From Aquitalea magnusonii (lineage in GTDB: Bacteria > Pseudomonadota > Gammaproteobacteria > Burkholderiales > Chromobacteriaceae), in contig NZ_QJKC01000007.1 of assembly GCF_003202035.1 (NCBI RefSeq), positions 1-64,000 on the forward strand: a stretch of DNA of 64,000 nt. Reading direction: 5' to 3'. Below are positions 55,828 to 64,000 of the stretch, one piece after another (the first letter of the stretch is position 1; each line of letters begins with the position of its first letter). The position numbers and the translations under genes are program-made. The notes beneath the pieces were generated by a model. The model saw only the letters and a list, made by a program, of their open reading frames with translations. It was not told the DNA's origin and ran no database searches.

Positions 55828-56823
55828 TTATTTCGCTGCCTTGACAAACTGGTTGCTGACATAGGGGCTGTAATCAGCCTGCAGGCTGTCCACCTTGCCT
55901 TGCGATTTCAAAAAGGCCGCGGTATTGGCCACCGCCTGCACGAAAGGCTTTTGCAGCAGGGCAATCTGTTCTTTCTGGGTGAGGAAGCGGTTACCCTGCA
56001 AGCCCAGCACCACGTCGGCCGGCGCAGCACCGGTCAGGCGGCTGATCTTGTCGATATTGTCCTTGTTGGCGATAAAGGCCTTGGGGTTGGCCACATAGCC
56101 GGCGATGGCATCCAGCGACACCTTGGCAAACTTGTTGACGAATTCCGGATGGGCATCGGCAAAGTCCTTGCGCACGATCCAGATATCGTAGGTCGGCGCA
56201 CCCCACTTGGACACTTGGGCCGAGCTGGTCAGCACCTTGCCGTTGGCCTTGATCTTGCCCAGTGCCGGGTCCCACACATAGGCGGCATCAATATCACCAC
56301 GCTGCCAGGCAGCGGTAATTTCGCTGGGGCGCAGGTTCAGCACATTCACCTTGGTCGGGTCGACCTTCCAGTGTTTCAGCGAGGCCAGCAGGCTGTAATG
56401 GGTGGTGGACACATAAGGCACGGCCACTTTCTTGCCAATCAGGTCCTGCGGCTTGCTGATCTTGCTGCCATTGCGCACCACCAGTGCCTCGGCATCGCCG
56501 ATTTCGTCAGCCACCAGGAAGGTAACAATCGGCAGGCCACGGCTGGCAGCAGCAGCCAGCGGGCTGGAGCCCAGGTTGCCAATCACCACATCACCGGAGG
56601 CCACGGCGGCAATCACTTCGGAGCCGCTTTCAAACTTGCGCCAGTTGATCTGGCTGCCGGTGGCTTTTTCATAAGTACCGTCGGCCTGCGGAATCTTGGT
56701 CGGGTCGATGCCGGTCTGGTAGGCAATGGTCACCGCATCGCCCGCATGGGCCAGGCTGCCGAACAGGGCCAGCGCAGCGGCAATCAGCGAGAGGCGAAGC
56801 TTCTTGGTCTTGGCTTGTGTCAT
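55828..56823 (-). CDS. tauA: Taurine ABC transporter substrate-binding protein
   Basis: 331 residues with a signal peptide ([20 protein letters not shown]). The mature part shows [16 protein letters not shown] and the [18 protein letters not shown] segment typical of TauA/SsuA-type sulfonate binders. It delivers taurine to TauBC. The start at 56823 precedes the signal peptide and has GGAAA upstream; the frame to 56871 is rejected. First gene of tauABCD, presumably under sulfate-starvation control by CysB/Cbl (inferred). Confidence 0.93.
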   Translation of the reverse strand: MTQAKTKKLRLSLIAAALALFGSLAHAGDAVTIAYQTGIDPTKIPQADGTYEKATGSQINWRKFESGSEVIAAVASGDVVIGNLGSSPLAAAASRGLPIVTFLVADEIGDAEALVVRNGSKISKPQDLIGKKVAVPYVSTTHYSLLASLKHWKVDPTKVNVLNLRPSEITAAWQRGDIDAAYVWDPALGKIKANGKVLTSSAQVSKWGAPTYDIWIVRKDFADAHPEFVNKFAKVSLDAIAGYVANPKAFIANKDNIDKISRLTGAAPADVVLGLQGNRFLTQKEQIALLQKPFVQAVANTAAFLKSQGKVDSLQADYSPYVSNQFVKAAK

Positions 56824-57193
56824 GGTGTTTTCCGTGATGGTGGGTTTGTTTGCTGGACACCAATCTAGCAAGCAGCCATCGGAAAACTAAGCAAGAAAAA
56901 ACGCATTACTTATCAGAAACATGAAATTGACCAAGCACACTCAACCGGCAAGAAACGGCAGGATGATGAAAATCCCATGACATGACACAAAGACAGCGCA
57001 GCCCACTGGCGATATCATTTACAACATAAATTTACAGCATCGTGCCCAGTCAGCAGAAAATGGCCGACCATGACCCGGACAAATCTCGGGCAGGACTATG
57101 GCTTGGCCAGGCCTGGGTTGAACGCGGCAAAGCCTTAAAAAAATTCATTAATATTCTAATAAAGCAGACTAGCCATCAGAGGGAGATACAAGA
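56824..57193. other. 370-nt divergent intergenic region between tauA and the CZB chemoreceptor
   Basis: AT-rich at both ends; it must hold the tauABCD and chemoreceptor promoters, but I see no hexamer pair good enough to call. No coding frame is supported. Confidence 0.5.
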
Positions 57194-58300
57194 ATGTTTG
57201 GATCAGGTCACAAAAAGCGCATCCAGCAACTGCAGGATCGGGTAGCAGAACTGGAAGGCGCACTCCAGCAGAGCCAGCGGCAATTGCAGGACAGCGAACA
57301 GGCGCGCCAGCAGGCCGAGCAGCAGGTCAATGCCCAGCAAAGCCAGAACCAGCGCAATCAAAGCTATGTGGAACCTTTTGGCGATTTCTGCAACAGCCTG
57401 TCCAGCATCCGCGGCTCCTTTGCCGAGCTGGCGGCGCTGATGGAAAGCCATTTCGGCGCAGCGGCCGATGCCGTCACCACCCTGCACCACACCCGTGGCG
57501 CGGTGGATACGCTGGCACACAGTTTCGACGAAATCGCCCAGGCGCAGCAGAAAACCGCCGCTGCCATGGACTCGCTCAATAGCAAGACCGGACAGATCCG
57601 CCAGTTTGTGCAGCTGATCAAGGACGTGGCCGACCAGACCAATCTGCTGGCGCTGAATGCCGCCATCGAGGCCGCCCGTGCCGGCGAACAGGGCCGCGGC
57701 TTTGCCGTGGTGGCGGACGAGGTGCGCAAGCTGGCCGAGCGCACGGCCAATGCCACCAATGAGATCTCCACCCTGGTGAGCGATGTGGAAAGCGCCTCGC
57801 TCAACACCAAGCAGCAAGTCACCGAAGCAGCCGGACAAGTGGCCGGCTACCGCGATACCGGGCTGGAAACCGCCGCTGCCATCCGCAGCATGGTGGATGT
57901 CAGCGAACAGATGGCACGGGTCATCGCCCAGGGCACCAATACCAGCTTCATGGAGGTGGTCAAGCTCGACCATGTGGTATTCAAGCTGGACATCTACAAG
58001 GCTTTCATCGGCTACCACGACCTGGCGGCAGACAAGGTGTCCTCGCACCAGCATTGCCGTCTGGGCAAGTGGTATTACGAAGGTCGTGGCGCACAGGAAT
58101 GCAAGGGCAACAGCCAGTTCATGCAGCTGGAAGCCCCGCATGCCAATGTGCACAATGCCGGCAAGGAGGCACTGAACGCCTTCCACGCCAAGGATTTCGC
58201 CAAGGCCAGACAGGCGCTGCAGCGCATGGAAGAGGCCTCCGACCAGGTGATGGATCTGCTGACCCAGCTCGAACAGCAGCCTTGCAGCAACAAGGTTTGA
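57194..58300 (+). CDS. Soluble chemoreceptor with C-terminal CZB zinc-binding domain
   Basis: 368 residues with no membrane segment. An N-terminal coiled coil (residues about 8-55) leads into the chemoreceptor signalling hairpin ([20 protein letters not shown]). The C-terminal domain has the chemoreceptor-zinc-binding pattern: His260, Cys288 in CRLGKWYY, His316 and His320 (HANVH), a 3-His/1-Cys site. Relatives such as TlpD and DgcZ sense zinc or oxidants such as HOCl. It probably works in a cytoplasmic array or attached to membrane arrays. The ribosome binding site AGGGAGA is good. Confidence 0.93.
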   Translation: MFGSGHKKRIQQLQDRVAELEGALQQSQRQLQDSEQARQQAEQQVNAQQSQNQRNQSYVEPFGDFCNSLSSIRGSFAELAALMESHFGAAADAVTTLHHTRGAVDTLAHSFDEIAQAQQKTAAAMDSLNSKTGQIRQFVQLIKDVADQTNLLALNAAIEAARAGEQGRGFAVVADEVRKLAERTANATNEISTLVSDVESASLNTKQQVTEAAGQVAGYRDTGLETAAAIRSMVDVSEQMARVIAQGTNTSFMEVVKLDHVVFKLDIYKAFIGYHDLAADKVSSHQHCRLGKWYYEGRGAQECKGNSQFMQLEAPHANVHNAGKEALNAFHAKDFAKARQALQRMEEASDQVMDLLTQLEQQPCSNKV

Positions 58301-58338
58301 GTGACCGGTGCGCCAGCCCTGGCTGACGCGCTGGCCGC

Positions 58339-59244
58339 TCATGCCGCCACAGGGCTGCGCTGCTGCATGCGCTGGCGCAGTGCGTCGATGGCATAGCGCA
58401 CCTTGGCCGGCTGTGCATCACGCCTGGGCGTCACCGCATAAATGCCCAGCGCCGGCAAACGCCATTCGGGCAGGATACGCAGCAAGCGGCCATCGGCCAG
58501 TTCCTGCCTGATTTCCGGCTCCGGCTGGATCGACAAGCCCATGCCGGCCAGCACAAACTGGCGCGCCGCCAGGATATTATTGCTGCTGACCCGGACACCC
58601 ACCTCGGGCCGTACCACCACCCCTTGCGCATTCTCCATGCTCAGCCAGCTCTGGCTGCGTTGATGATCCAGCATCACCCATTGGTGCTCGGTCAGCTGTT
58701 GCGGCTGGGTAATCGGCGCATGGCGGGCCAGATAGGCCGGCGCAGCGCACAGCACGCTATCCCAGTCCGCCAGATGGCGTGCCACCAGGCTGGAGTCTTT
58801 CAAGTCGCCCGCGCGCAAGGCCAGATCGATACGATGCTGTACCAGATCGATCATCTCGTCATGAAAGAACAACTTCAGGCTGAGTCGGGGATGGGCCGCC
58901 AGCAAGGGCGCCAGCGCCTCGCTCAGCATGGGGCCGGCAAAACCGGTGGGGGCCGCCAGCCGCAGCTCGCCCACCGGTGCATCGCGCAGCTCGCTCAGCC
59001 TTTGCTCGGCCAGCTGCGCGGCCGCCAGCATGTCGGCACAGCCCTGGTAAAACAGGCTGCCGGCTTCGGTCAGGGTCAGGCTGCGCGTGGTCCGGTGCAA
59101 CAAGGACACGCCATGCTCGGCTTCCAGCTTGCTGATATGCTGGCTCACTGCCGAAGGCGTCATGCCCAGCTGCCGCGAAGCGGCAATCATCGAGCCCTGC
59201 TCCACCACGGTGGCAAACACCGCCATACGCCGTAACATTTCCAT
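58339..59244 (-). CDS. LysR-type transcriptional regulator
   Basis: 301 residues. The winged HTH is near the N-terminus (MEMLRRMAVFATVVEQGSMI, LGMTPSAVSQHISKLE) and the LysR effector domain follows. It belongs to the CrgA/DhcR-like branch by its start. It is divergent from the NAD(P)-binding protein gene at 59347 with about 100 nt of AT-rich DNA between, suggesting that it regulates that gene. Confidence 0.92.
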   Translation of the reverse strand: MEMLRRMAVFATVVEQGSMIAASRQLGMTPSAVSQHISKLEAEHGVSLLHRTTRSLTLTEAGSLFYQGCADMLAAAQLAEQRLSELRDAPVGELRLAAPTGFAGPMLSEALAPLLAAHPRLSLKLFFHDEMIDLVQHRIDLALRAGDLKDSSLVARHLADWDSVLCAAPAYLARHAPITQPQQLTEHQWVMLDHQRSQSWLSMENAQGVVVRPEVGVRVSSNNILAARQFVLAGMGLSIQPEPEIRQELADGRLLRILPEWRLPALGIYAVTPRRDAQPAKVRYAIDALRQRMQQRSPVAA

Positions 59245-59346
59245 ATTATTAAGTTCAGCTAATTTATTAATGGCAGTATCGCCGGATTATCAGCAGATCA
59301 GCAAGCGATTACAGTTGCTTCCATCCATTATCGAAAGGAAAGCAAG

Positions 59347-59988
59347 ATGAAAATAGCACTGATCGGCGCTAGCGGTTTTGTTGGCTCGGCCATCCTGCAA
59401 GAGCTGCTGGCCCGCCAGCATCAGGTTTCTGCCATTGTCAGCCGTCCGGAACGCCTGCCCGCCCACCCGCAACTGCACGCCGTCAAGGCCGATGCCTATG
59501 ATGCCGCCACCATTGCCAGCGCCGTGGCCGGCCACGACATGGTGATCAGCGCCTTCAACCCCGGCTGGGACAAGGCCGATATCCGCGCCCTCTTCCTCAA
59601 GGGCCATGCCGCCATTGTTGCCGGGGTGAAACAGGCAGGGGTGAAACGCTTTCTGGAAGTGGGCGGAGCCGGCAGCCTGTACGTGGCACCGGGCGTGCAA
59701 CTGATCGACACCCCGCACTTCCCTGCCGAATACAAGGAAGGCGCCGAAGGCGCGCGCCAGGCACTGGCCGACCTGCAACAGGAAACCACGCTGGACTGGG
59801 TGTTCCTGTCGCCGCCGGCCCAGCTGGCGCCGGGCGCGCGTAGCGGTCAGTACCGTCTGGGTGGCGATACACTGCTGATGGATGGAGAAGCCCCCGCCGG
59901 CATCAGCGTGGCCGACCTCGCCGTTGCCATCGTCGACGAAGCGGAAACACCGCGTCACAGCCGCCAGCGCTTTACTGTCGCACACTGA
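59347..59988 (+). CDS. NAD(P)-binding (atypical SDR, YwnB-like) protein
   Basis: 213 residues. The N-terminal Rossmann motif IALIGASGFVGSAILQELL is clear, followed by HDMVISAFNPGW and FLEVGGAGSLYVAPG. This is the NAD(P)H-binding atypical short-chain-dehydrogenase group (NmrA/YwnB-like), often redox- or stress-linked. The substrate is unknown. The ATG has AAAGGAAAG upstream. It is the likely target of the divergent LysR regulator and is followed by a terminator. Confidence 0.88.
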   Translation: MKIALIGASGFVGSAILQELLARQHQVSAIVSRPERLPAHPQLHAVKADAYDAATIASAVAGHDMVISAFNPGWDKADIRALFLKGHAAIVAGVKQAGVKRFLEVGGAGSLYVAPGVQLIDTPHFPAEYKEGAEGARQALADLQQETTLDWVFLSPPAQLAPGARSGQYRLGGDTLLMDGEAPAGISVADLAVAIVDEAETPRHSRQRFTVAH

Positions 59989-60009
59989 CTTTCCACCTCA
60001 CCCGCCTTG

Positions 60010-60038
60010 GCCGCCCTGCTCCTGCAGGCGGCTTTTTT
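60010..60038 (+). terminator. Rho-independent terminator after the NAD(P)-binding protein gene
   Basis: A stem of GCCGCC-C-TGC (60010-60019) with GCA-GGCGGC (60024-60032, one bulge) and loop, followed by six T's (60033-60038). Confidence 0.85.
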
Positions 60039-60062
60039 CATGCGCCGGCGCATGAAAAAAGC
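60031..60062. repeat. 32-bp perfect palindrome
   Basis: Sixteen bases (60031-60046) are followed by their exact reverse complement (60047-60062). It begins GCTTTTTTCATG and is centred on GCGCCGGCGC. It overlaps the T-run of the preceding terminator. The T-run is on the 5' side of the hairpin and the A-run on the 3' side on either strand, so it is not itself a normal terminator. Confidence 0.9.
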
Positions 60063-60091
60063 GCACATCAAAACCCGCGTCAATATTGGCG

Positions 60092-60120
60092 TTGACAGCC
60101 ATTCCCGGCTTATCTACAGT
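60092..60120 (+). promoter_or_regulatory. Sigma-70 promoter of the glycine riboswitch-sdaA transcript
   Basis: TTGACA (60092-60097), 17 nt, TACAGT (60115-60120): a consensus -35 and a good -10. Transcription should begin near 60127, just before the first aptamer. Confidence 0.8.
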
Positions 60121-60140
60121 GCCAGCCAGCCGTACTGGAT

Positions 60141-60510
60141 GGCGCGGGAGAGATCACCTTTGCGGTGACGCCGAAGGGGTATCGCCCCAGAAACTCTCAG
60201 GCAAAAGAACCGCGCCGTCGTCTGGCTCTCTGGAGAGAAGGACCGGGCCAGTACGCCCGGCCTCGCCGAAGGAAAAGACAGCACGCGTTGTCGAAGATTG
60301 TTGACAAACCCCTCGCGCTTTGTGAAATGCAAGCGCGGCTCCCTTCTTCAATAGTCAGGACAAGGGCGGGGTATCGGGAACAGACAGGAAGGCTGCGGAA
60401 TCAATCAGCGCGCCGGAAGGCGCGGCTCCTGCGCAATCCTGTCAAATTACCTTGTCAGCAGCCTGAGACAGCCCCTGCAGTCGCAATCTCTCAGGCAAAA
60501 GGACAGAGGG
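60141..60510 (+). ncRNA. Tandem glycine riboswitch (gcvT type) upstream of sdaA
   Basis: Aptamer 1 (60141-60216) is canonical: P1 GGCGCGG/CCGCGCC, P2 GAGAG/CTCTC, P3a TCACC/GGTGA, the core CGCCGAAGGGG and the conserved CTCTCAGGCAAAAGAAC. Aptamer 2 follows after about 9 nt: P1 CTCTCTG (60226-60232) pairs with CAGAGGG (60504-60510), P2 GAGAG (60233-60237) with CTCTC (60488-60492), P3a CCGGGC/GCCCGG, core CGCCGAAGGA (60264-60273), and the 3' motif CTCTCAGGCAAAAGGACAG. The two halves of aptamer 2 are separated by an extra segment of about 200 nt. It is expected to switch expression of the downstream serine deaminase when glycine binds. Confidence 0.88.
60274..60487 (+). other. Long insertion inside the second glycine aptamer (P3b position)
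   Basis: The 214 nt between the aptamer-2 core and its 3' half compare with 14 nt at the same place in aptamer 1. The segment can form several hairpins: GACAGC/GTTGTC (60277-60292), CGCGCTT/AAGCGCG (60314-60337), GACAGGA/TCCTGTC (about 60383-60443) enclosing a GGAA-loop hairpin CGCGCC/GGCGCG. No open frame or IS end is seen. Confidence 0.65.
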
Positions 60511-60826
60511 GGCAGTGACTGCATCATGTCAGCATGCGTCGGCCTGCCCGGTTTGCGAGCGATGGAGCCTGCCTGCCCTCGCCCGTCCTGCCTGCCATCG
60601 CTGCGCCAGCCACCATGATCCGTCACGCACACGGCATTTACTGCCGCAAACAACAGCGGATCAGACGCTTCGCGACGCCTGATGGCCGGAAGCAGAACAG
60701 TCCGCACGCACAAAACATGACAGGCTGACACCTACATCAAGGGGCCGCTTCCAATAGCAGGCGGACCACATCCGAAACACCGGCAGCGCCCGCAAACGGC
60801 CTGCCCGCAGCAGACAAGAGAGCAAT
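60511..60826 (+). other. sdaA leader downstream of the aptamers (expression platform)
   Basis: 316 nt between riboswitch and start codon. The proximal part can pair GCAGT (about 60478-60482) with ACTGC (about 60517-60521), and GCGATGG/CCATCGC can pair further on. No clear terminator with a T-run is seen, so the switching mechanism is not obvious. No coding frame is supported. Confidence 0.45.
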
Positions 60827-62227
60827 ATGGCTATCAGCGTTTTCGACCTGTTCAAGATTGGCATCGGCCCGTCCAGCTCGCACACCGTCGGCCCCATGCG
60901 CGCCGCACGCCAGTTTGTCGCCCGGCTGGACAAGGACGGCCTGCTGGCCGCCACCCGCCGCGTACGCAGCGAGATGTATGGCTCGCTGGGTGCCACCGGC
61001 AAGGGTCACGGCTCGGACACCGCCGTGCTGCTGGGCCTGGCGGGCGAACTGCCCGACCTGGTGGATACCGATGCCGTGCCGGACTTGCTGGCAGCAATCC
61101 GCAGCAGCAAGCGGCTGAACTTGCTGGGCCAGCAGGACATCGCCTTCAACGAGGCCGAAGACCTGATCCTGCACAAGCGCAAGACCCTGCCCTACCACCC
61201 CAACGGCATGATTTTTGAAGCCTTCGACGCCGCAGGCAACAGCCTGTCCAAGCGCGCCTATTATTCGGTGGGCGGTGGTTTCGTGGTGGACGAAGCGGCC
61301 ATCGAGGCCGGCTTCACCCCGCCGGGCGTCACCGAACTCAAGCACCCCTTCAATAGCGCGGCGGAACTGCTGGCGCTGTGCAAGGAACAGGGCAAGAGCA
61401 TCAGCCAGATCATGCTGGAAAACGAGCTGGCCTGGCGCAGCGAGGAAGAAGTCCGCCGCGACCTGCTGACCATCTGGGGGGTGATGCAAGCCTGTGTCAA
61501 ACGCGGCTGCCAGCGCGAAGGCACCCTGCCCGGTGGCATGAAGGTAAAACGCCGTGCTGCCGACATGTACCAGAAACTGCTGGCCGCGCCGGAAGCCGCG
61601 CTGCGCGACCCGCTGACGGTGATGGACTGGGTCAATCTGTATGCGCTGGCCGTGAACGAGGAAAACGCCGCCGGTGGCCGCGTCGTCACCGCGCCCACCA
61701 ATGGCGCGGCTGGCATCATCCCGGCAGTCATGCACTATTATTCGCGCTTTGTGCCGGGCGCCAGCGAAGACGGCATCGTGCGCTACCTGCTGACTGCCGG
61801 AGCGATTGGCATCCTGTTCAAGCTCAATGCCTCCATTTCCGGCGCGGAAGTCGGCTGCCAGGGCGAAGTGGGCTCGGCCTGCTCCATGGCCGCCGGTGCG
61901 CTGGCCGAGGTGATGGGCGGCTCGCCGGAACAAGTGGAAAATGCGGCGGAAATCGGCATGGAACACAATCTGGGACTGACCTGCGACCCGGTGGGCGGCC
62001 TGGTGCAAGTGCCGTGCATCGAGCGCAATGCCATGGCCTCGATCAAGGCCATCAACGCCGCGCGCATGGCGCTGCGCGGTGACGGCCAGCACTGCGTGTC
62101 GCTGGACCGCGTGATCAAGACCATGCGCGACACCGGCCGCGACATGAGCACCAAGTACAAGGAAACCGCGCGCGGCGGCCTGGCCATCAATGTGATCGAA
62201 GTACCCGTCAACGTGGTGGAATGCTGA
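60827..62227 (+). CDS. sdaA: L-serine ammonia-lyase (serine deaminase), iron-sulfur type
   Basis: 466 residues, a single-chain SdaA. It deaminates L-serine to pyruvate and ammonia. The N-terminal domain begins with [20 protein letters not shown]. The catalytic domain has [15 protein letters not shown] and conserved Cys residues for the [4Fe-4S] cluster ([29 protein letters not shown]). It lies behind a glycine riboswitch, which fits disposal of glycine through GlyA-made serine. Ribosome binding site GAGAG. A terminator follows. Confidence 0.96.
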   Translation: MAISVFDLFKIGIGPSSSHTVGPMRAARQFVARLDKDGLLAATRRVRSEMYGSLGATGKGHGSDTAVLLGLAGELPDLVDTDAVPDLLAAIRSSKRLNLLGQQDIAFNEAEDLILHKRKTLPYHPNGMIFEAFDAAGNSLSKRAYYSVGGGFVVDEAAIEAGFTPPGVTELKHPFNSAAELLALCKEQGKSISQIMLENELAWRSEEEVRRDLLTIWGVMQACVKRGCQREGTLPGGMKVKRRAADMYQKLLAAPEAALRDPLTVMDWVNLYALAVNEENAAGGRVVTAPTNGAAGIIPAVMHYYSRFVPGASEDGIVRYLLTAGAIGILFKLNASISGAEVGCQGEVGSACSMAAGALAEVMGGSPEQVENAAEIGMEHNLGLTCDPVGGLVQVPCIERNAMASIKAINAARMALRGDGQHCVSLDRVIKTMRDTGRDMSTKYKETARGGLAINVIEVPVNVVEC

Positions 62228-62247
62228 GTCACCCCCGCCCGTAACAA

Positions 62248-62281
62248 AACAGGCCGTGGACTACCGTCCACGGCCTGTTTG
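62248..62281 (+). terminator. Rho-independent terminator of sdaA
   Basis: A 13-bp perfect stem AACAGGCCGTGGA (62248-62260) / TCCACGGCCTGTT (62267-62279), followed by T's. It lies between convergent sdaA and the cyclase gene and may serve both. Confidence 0.9.
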
Positions 62282-62335
62282 TATTCGGCTTCCGCCATCG
62301 TCCATCACGACCCGGCCAGCACACCATGCCACCAC

Positions 62336-63529
62336 TCAGGCAGACTGCGCCTGCAATTCCGGCGCCAGCTGACTGGTATGCACCCGGTTGCGCCCACCAT
62401 TCTTGGCCTGATACAGGGCCTGATCCGCGCGCTGACACAGCTGATCGAAGTTCTCCCCGCCCTGCCAGCCGGCCACACCGATGCTGATACTGTAGCGGCA
62501 CTCGCCAAAACTGCTGACCACCCGATGTTGCTGCGCCCGCAAACGCAGCCGCTCGGCCACCAGCTGCGCCGCGGCGACGCCGGCATCCGGCAGCAAGACC
62601 GCAAATTCCTCGCCACCCAGCCGCCCCAGCGCATCGCGGCCACGCAGATGCTCGCCCACCATGTCGGCAAAGGCTCGCAGCACTTCATCACCCGCCGCAT
62701 GGCCATAGGTGTCATTGATGGCCTTGAAGTGATCCAGGTCGATCAGCAACAGTGTCAGCGGCCGACGCGTGGCGGCCGCCTGCAGGATGAACTGCTGGCC
62801 GGTGGCAAACAGGTGCTTGCGTGACAAGGCGCCGGTCATGAAGTCGCGGTTGGCGGCTTCTTCCGCTTCGGTCTGCAGGGCCTCGTGCAGCATCAGCACC
62901 GCCGCCATGGACAGTGCCGGCATGATGGCGGCACCAAGGCACAGCAGCAGCACATTCCAGCCGCTGGCCAGCATGATGTTGGTGGGCGCGGGATGCAGCA
63001 TGCCGAAATACAGGCTGCGTGTGATCTGCGCCACGGCAAACAGGCAGGACAGACCGGTCAGCAGCCGGTAGTGCACGCTGTTGCGGCGGCCGGTGTAATG
63101 GCGCAGCATCAGCCAGGCGGTGGCGGTGCAAACCGCCGCGCCATAGGCGGAAATCGCCATCACCCGTAAAGGCAGGCTGTCGACTCCGTAACGCCAGTAG
63201 GCCACGGCCAGCACTTGCAGCACCGCACCGCCCAGCAGGTATTTCCAGCGGGACGGCTGGCCGAGGAAATGTGCGCAGCCGGCATAATAGCAAGCCGCCG
63301 ACAGCGCCACGACGCCATTGGCCAGCACAATGGAAATGACATCGGGTATGATGCCGCGCAAACCCAGCAAGGGCAGGTAAACCACCACCGCCACATTGGC
63401 CAGCAGCCAGTGGCGCACACCGGGCAGCCCGCTGCTGCGCAGCGAAGCCAGCACCAGGCACAGTGCCAGACTCAGCAATTCGGTGGTGAGGAAGATGGGT
63501 GCCAGCACCAATACGGGGTTGATATTCAT
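62336..63529 (-). CDS. Membrane-bound diguanylate cyclase
   Basis: 397 residues. About six hydrophobic segments fill residues 8-215 without a large periplasmic loop. A GGDEF domain at about 225-390 has the active site RLGGEEFAVLLPD and an I-site (RGRD, five residues before GGEEF). It should synthesise c-di-GMP and be product-inhibited. The sensor part has no family that I recognise. No strong ribosome binding site precedes the ATG at 63529. Confidence 0.9.
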   Translation of the reverse strand: MNINPVLVLAPIFLTTELLSLALCLVLASLRSSGLPGVRHWLLANVAVVVYLPLLGLRGIIPDVISIVLANGVVALSAACYYAGCAHFLGQPSRWKYLLGGAVLQVLAVAYWRYGVDSLPLRVMAISAYGAAVCTATAWLMLRHYTGRRNSVHYRLLTGLSCLFAVAQITRSLYFGMLHPAPTNIMLASGWNVLLLCLGAAIMPALSMAAVLMLHEALQTEAEEAANRDFMTGALSRKHLFATGQQFILQAAATRRPLTLLLIDLDHFKAINDTYGHAAGDEVLRAFADMVGEHLRGRDALGRLGGEEFAVLLPDAGVAAAQLVAERLRLRAQQHRVVSSFGECRYSISIGVAGWQGGENFDQLCQRADQALYQAKNGGRNRVHTSQLAPELQAQSA

Positions 63530-63722
63530 GATGATGTATGTCGGCTGTGTTGAACCGCCGGGGAAGCCAGGCCCACCTTCCGCCAGAGGAGTCGGGCGAA
63601 AACAGCAGGGCGCAATCCAGCTTTATATCAAAAATGACAGCCGCCATCATCATTTAAAACAAATATTCACATTCGGCGCCACTCACGGCACAATCCGCTG
63701 ACACTCATCAGCAGGCCAGCCC

Positions 63723-63923
63723 ATGCCCAATACCAGCCATACCGCTGCTGCCCGTCTGCGCTGCCAGGGCTGCCGCCACTACTACATCAGCCACGACGCC
63801 CGCTTTCCTTATGCCTGTCATGCCTTGCAGATCAAGAGCAAGCGCCAGCCCTGCCAGGATGTGCTGGAAGCCTCGGGCCAGCACTGTCTGTACCGGCAGC
63901 AGAAAACGGCCTCTTCCTCTTGA
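63723..63923 (+). CDS. Small conserved Cys-rich protein
   Basis: 66 residues. Five Cys and several His are arranged as RCQGCRHYYISHDARFPYAC, then KSKRQPCQDVLEASGQHC, a likely zinc-binding pattern. Short proteins of this kind (CRHYY...FPYxC...KSKR) occur across proteobacteria and are sometimes mislabelled as uracil-DNA glycosylase because of a shared zinc-ribbon region; no function is established. It is the last gene in the window; 63924-64000 shows nothing further. Confidence 0.75.
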   Translation: MPNTSHTAAARLRCQGCRHYYISHDARFPYACHALQIKSKRQPCQDVLEASGQHCLYRQQKTASSS

Positions 63924-64000
63924 AAGCAGCGGTGGAGGCACCATCTGATGCGGCAGGGTCGGATTTTTCCTTTCCCCTGCCGGGCAAGCGCATTACCATT

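Noticed and set aside
60346-60515. A separate complete second glycine aptamer starting near 60380
   Set aside because: The GCGCCGGAAGGCGC there is a GGAA-capped hairpin, and no P1/P2 strands pair with the 3' half as well as those at 60226-60237.
1-64000. CRISPR arrays, tRNA genes, IS elements or prophage
   Set aside because: No regularly spaced repeats, tRNA-like T-arm/acceptor pattern, transposase, integrase or phage gene was found by reading both strands.

Overview
The window is a gene-dense, GC-rich (by eye around 60 %) chromosomal segment of a Gram-negative betaproteobacterium, most likely of the Neisseriales/Chromobacteriaceae type (Chromobacterium, Aquitalea, Vogesella and relatives). 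The clues are the rpoE-rseA-rseB-mucD-lepA-lepB-rnc-era-recO-pdxJ-acpS-nagZ gene order, an AcnD/PrpF-type methylcitrate cluster, many chemoreceptors and the style of the rRNA leader at the left edge. The species is inferred, not proven. No tRNA, CRISPR array, IS element or prophage was recognised, so this is mostly core genome with small accessory pieces.

Layout. 1-377: promoter and boxA leader of an rRNA operon that runs leftward out of the window. 378-5865 (minus): tex, a STAS-like protein, an EamA transporter, a secreted protein and a Rieske oxygenase. 6556-9857 (plus): ackA-pta. 10165-18188 (plus): a membrane-embedded chemoreceptor, hrpA and two tandem HD-GYP-like proteins whose HD signature is lost. 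18269-30223 (minus): a long block from rpoE (first) through its anti-sigma and protease partners, lepA/lepB, rnc, era and recO to pdxJ, acpS and nagZ (last), with a sigma-E-type promoter in front of rpoE. 30465-36666 (plus): the 2-methylcitrate cluster prpB-prpC-acnD-prpF for propionyl-CoA catabolism. 36739-44424: a diguanylate cyclase, psd, an FMN reductase, an unknown DUF5610-like protein, an amino-acid binding protein with a PLP decarboxylase and a divergent LysR regulator, and a small KorA/TrfB-like protein preceded by a perfect FNR/Anr box. 44605-53187: a hybrid histidine kinase, an HI0933-family flavoprotein, a haem-c chemoreceptor and dbpA. 53262-56823 (minus): tauABCD for taurine sulfur use. 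57194-59988: a soluble zinc-binding (CZB) chemoreceptor, a LysR regulator and a divergent NAD(P)-binding protein. 60092-62227: promoter, tandem glycine riboswitch and sdaA. 62336-63923: a second diguanylate cyclase and a small Cys-rich protein.

Themes. Central carbon: acetate (ackA-pta), propionate (prp) and serine/glycine (riboswitch-sdaA) catabolism all feed pyruvate or acetyl-CoA nodes. Signalling: three chemoreceptors with different sensor modules, two GGEEF cyclases, two degenerate HD-GYP proteins and a hybrid kinase point to rich control of motility and c-di-GMP. Envelope stress: the complete rpoE cluster. The observations most worth a second look are the glycine riboswitch whose second aptamer is interrupted by about 200 nt, the duplicated catalytically degenerate HD-GYP pair, the FNR/Anr boxes near the KorA-like gene and the haem chemoreceptor, and the decarboxylase with a lone binding protein.
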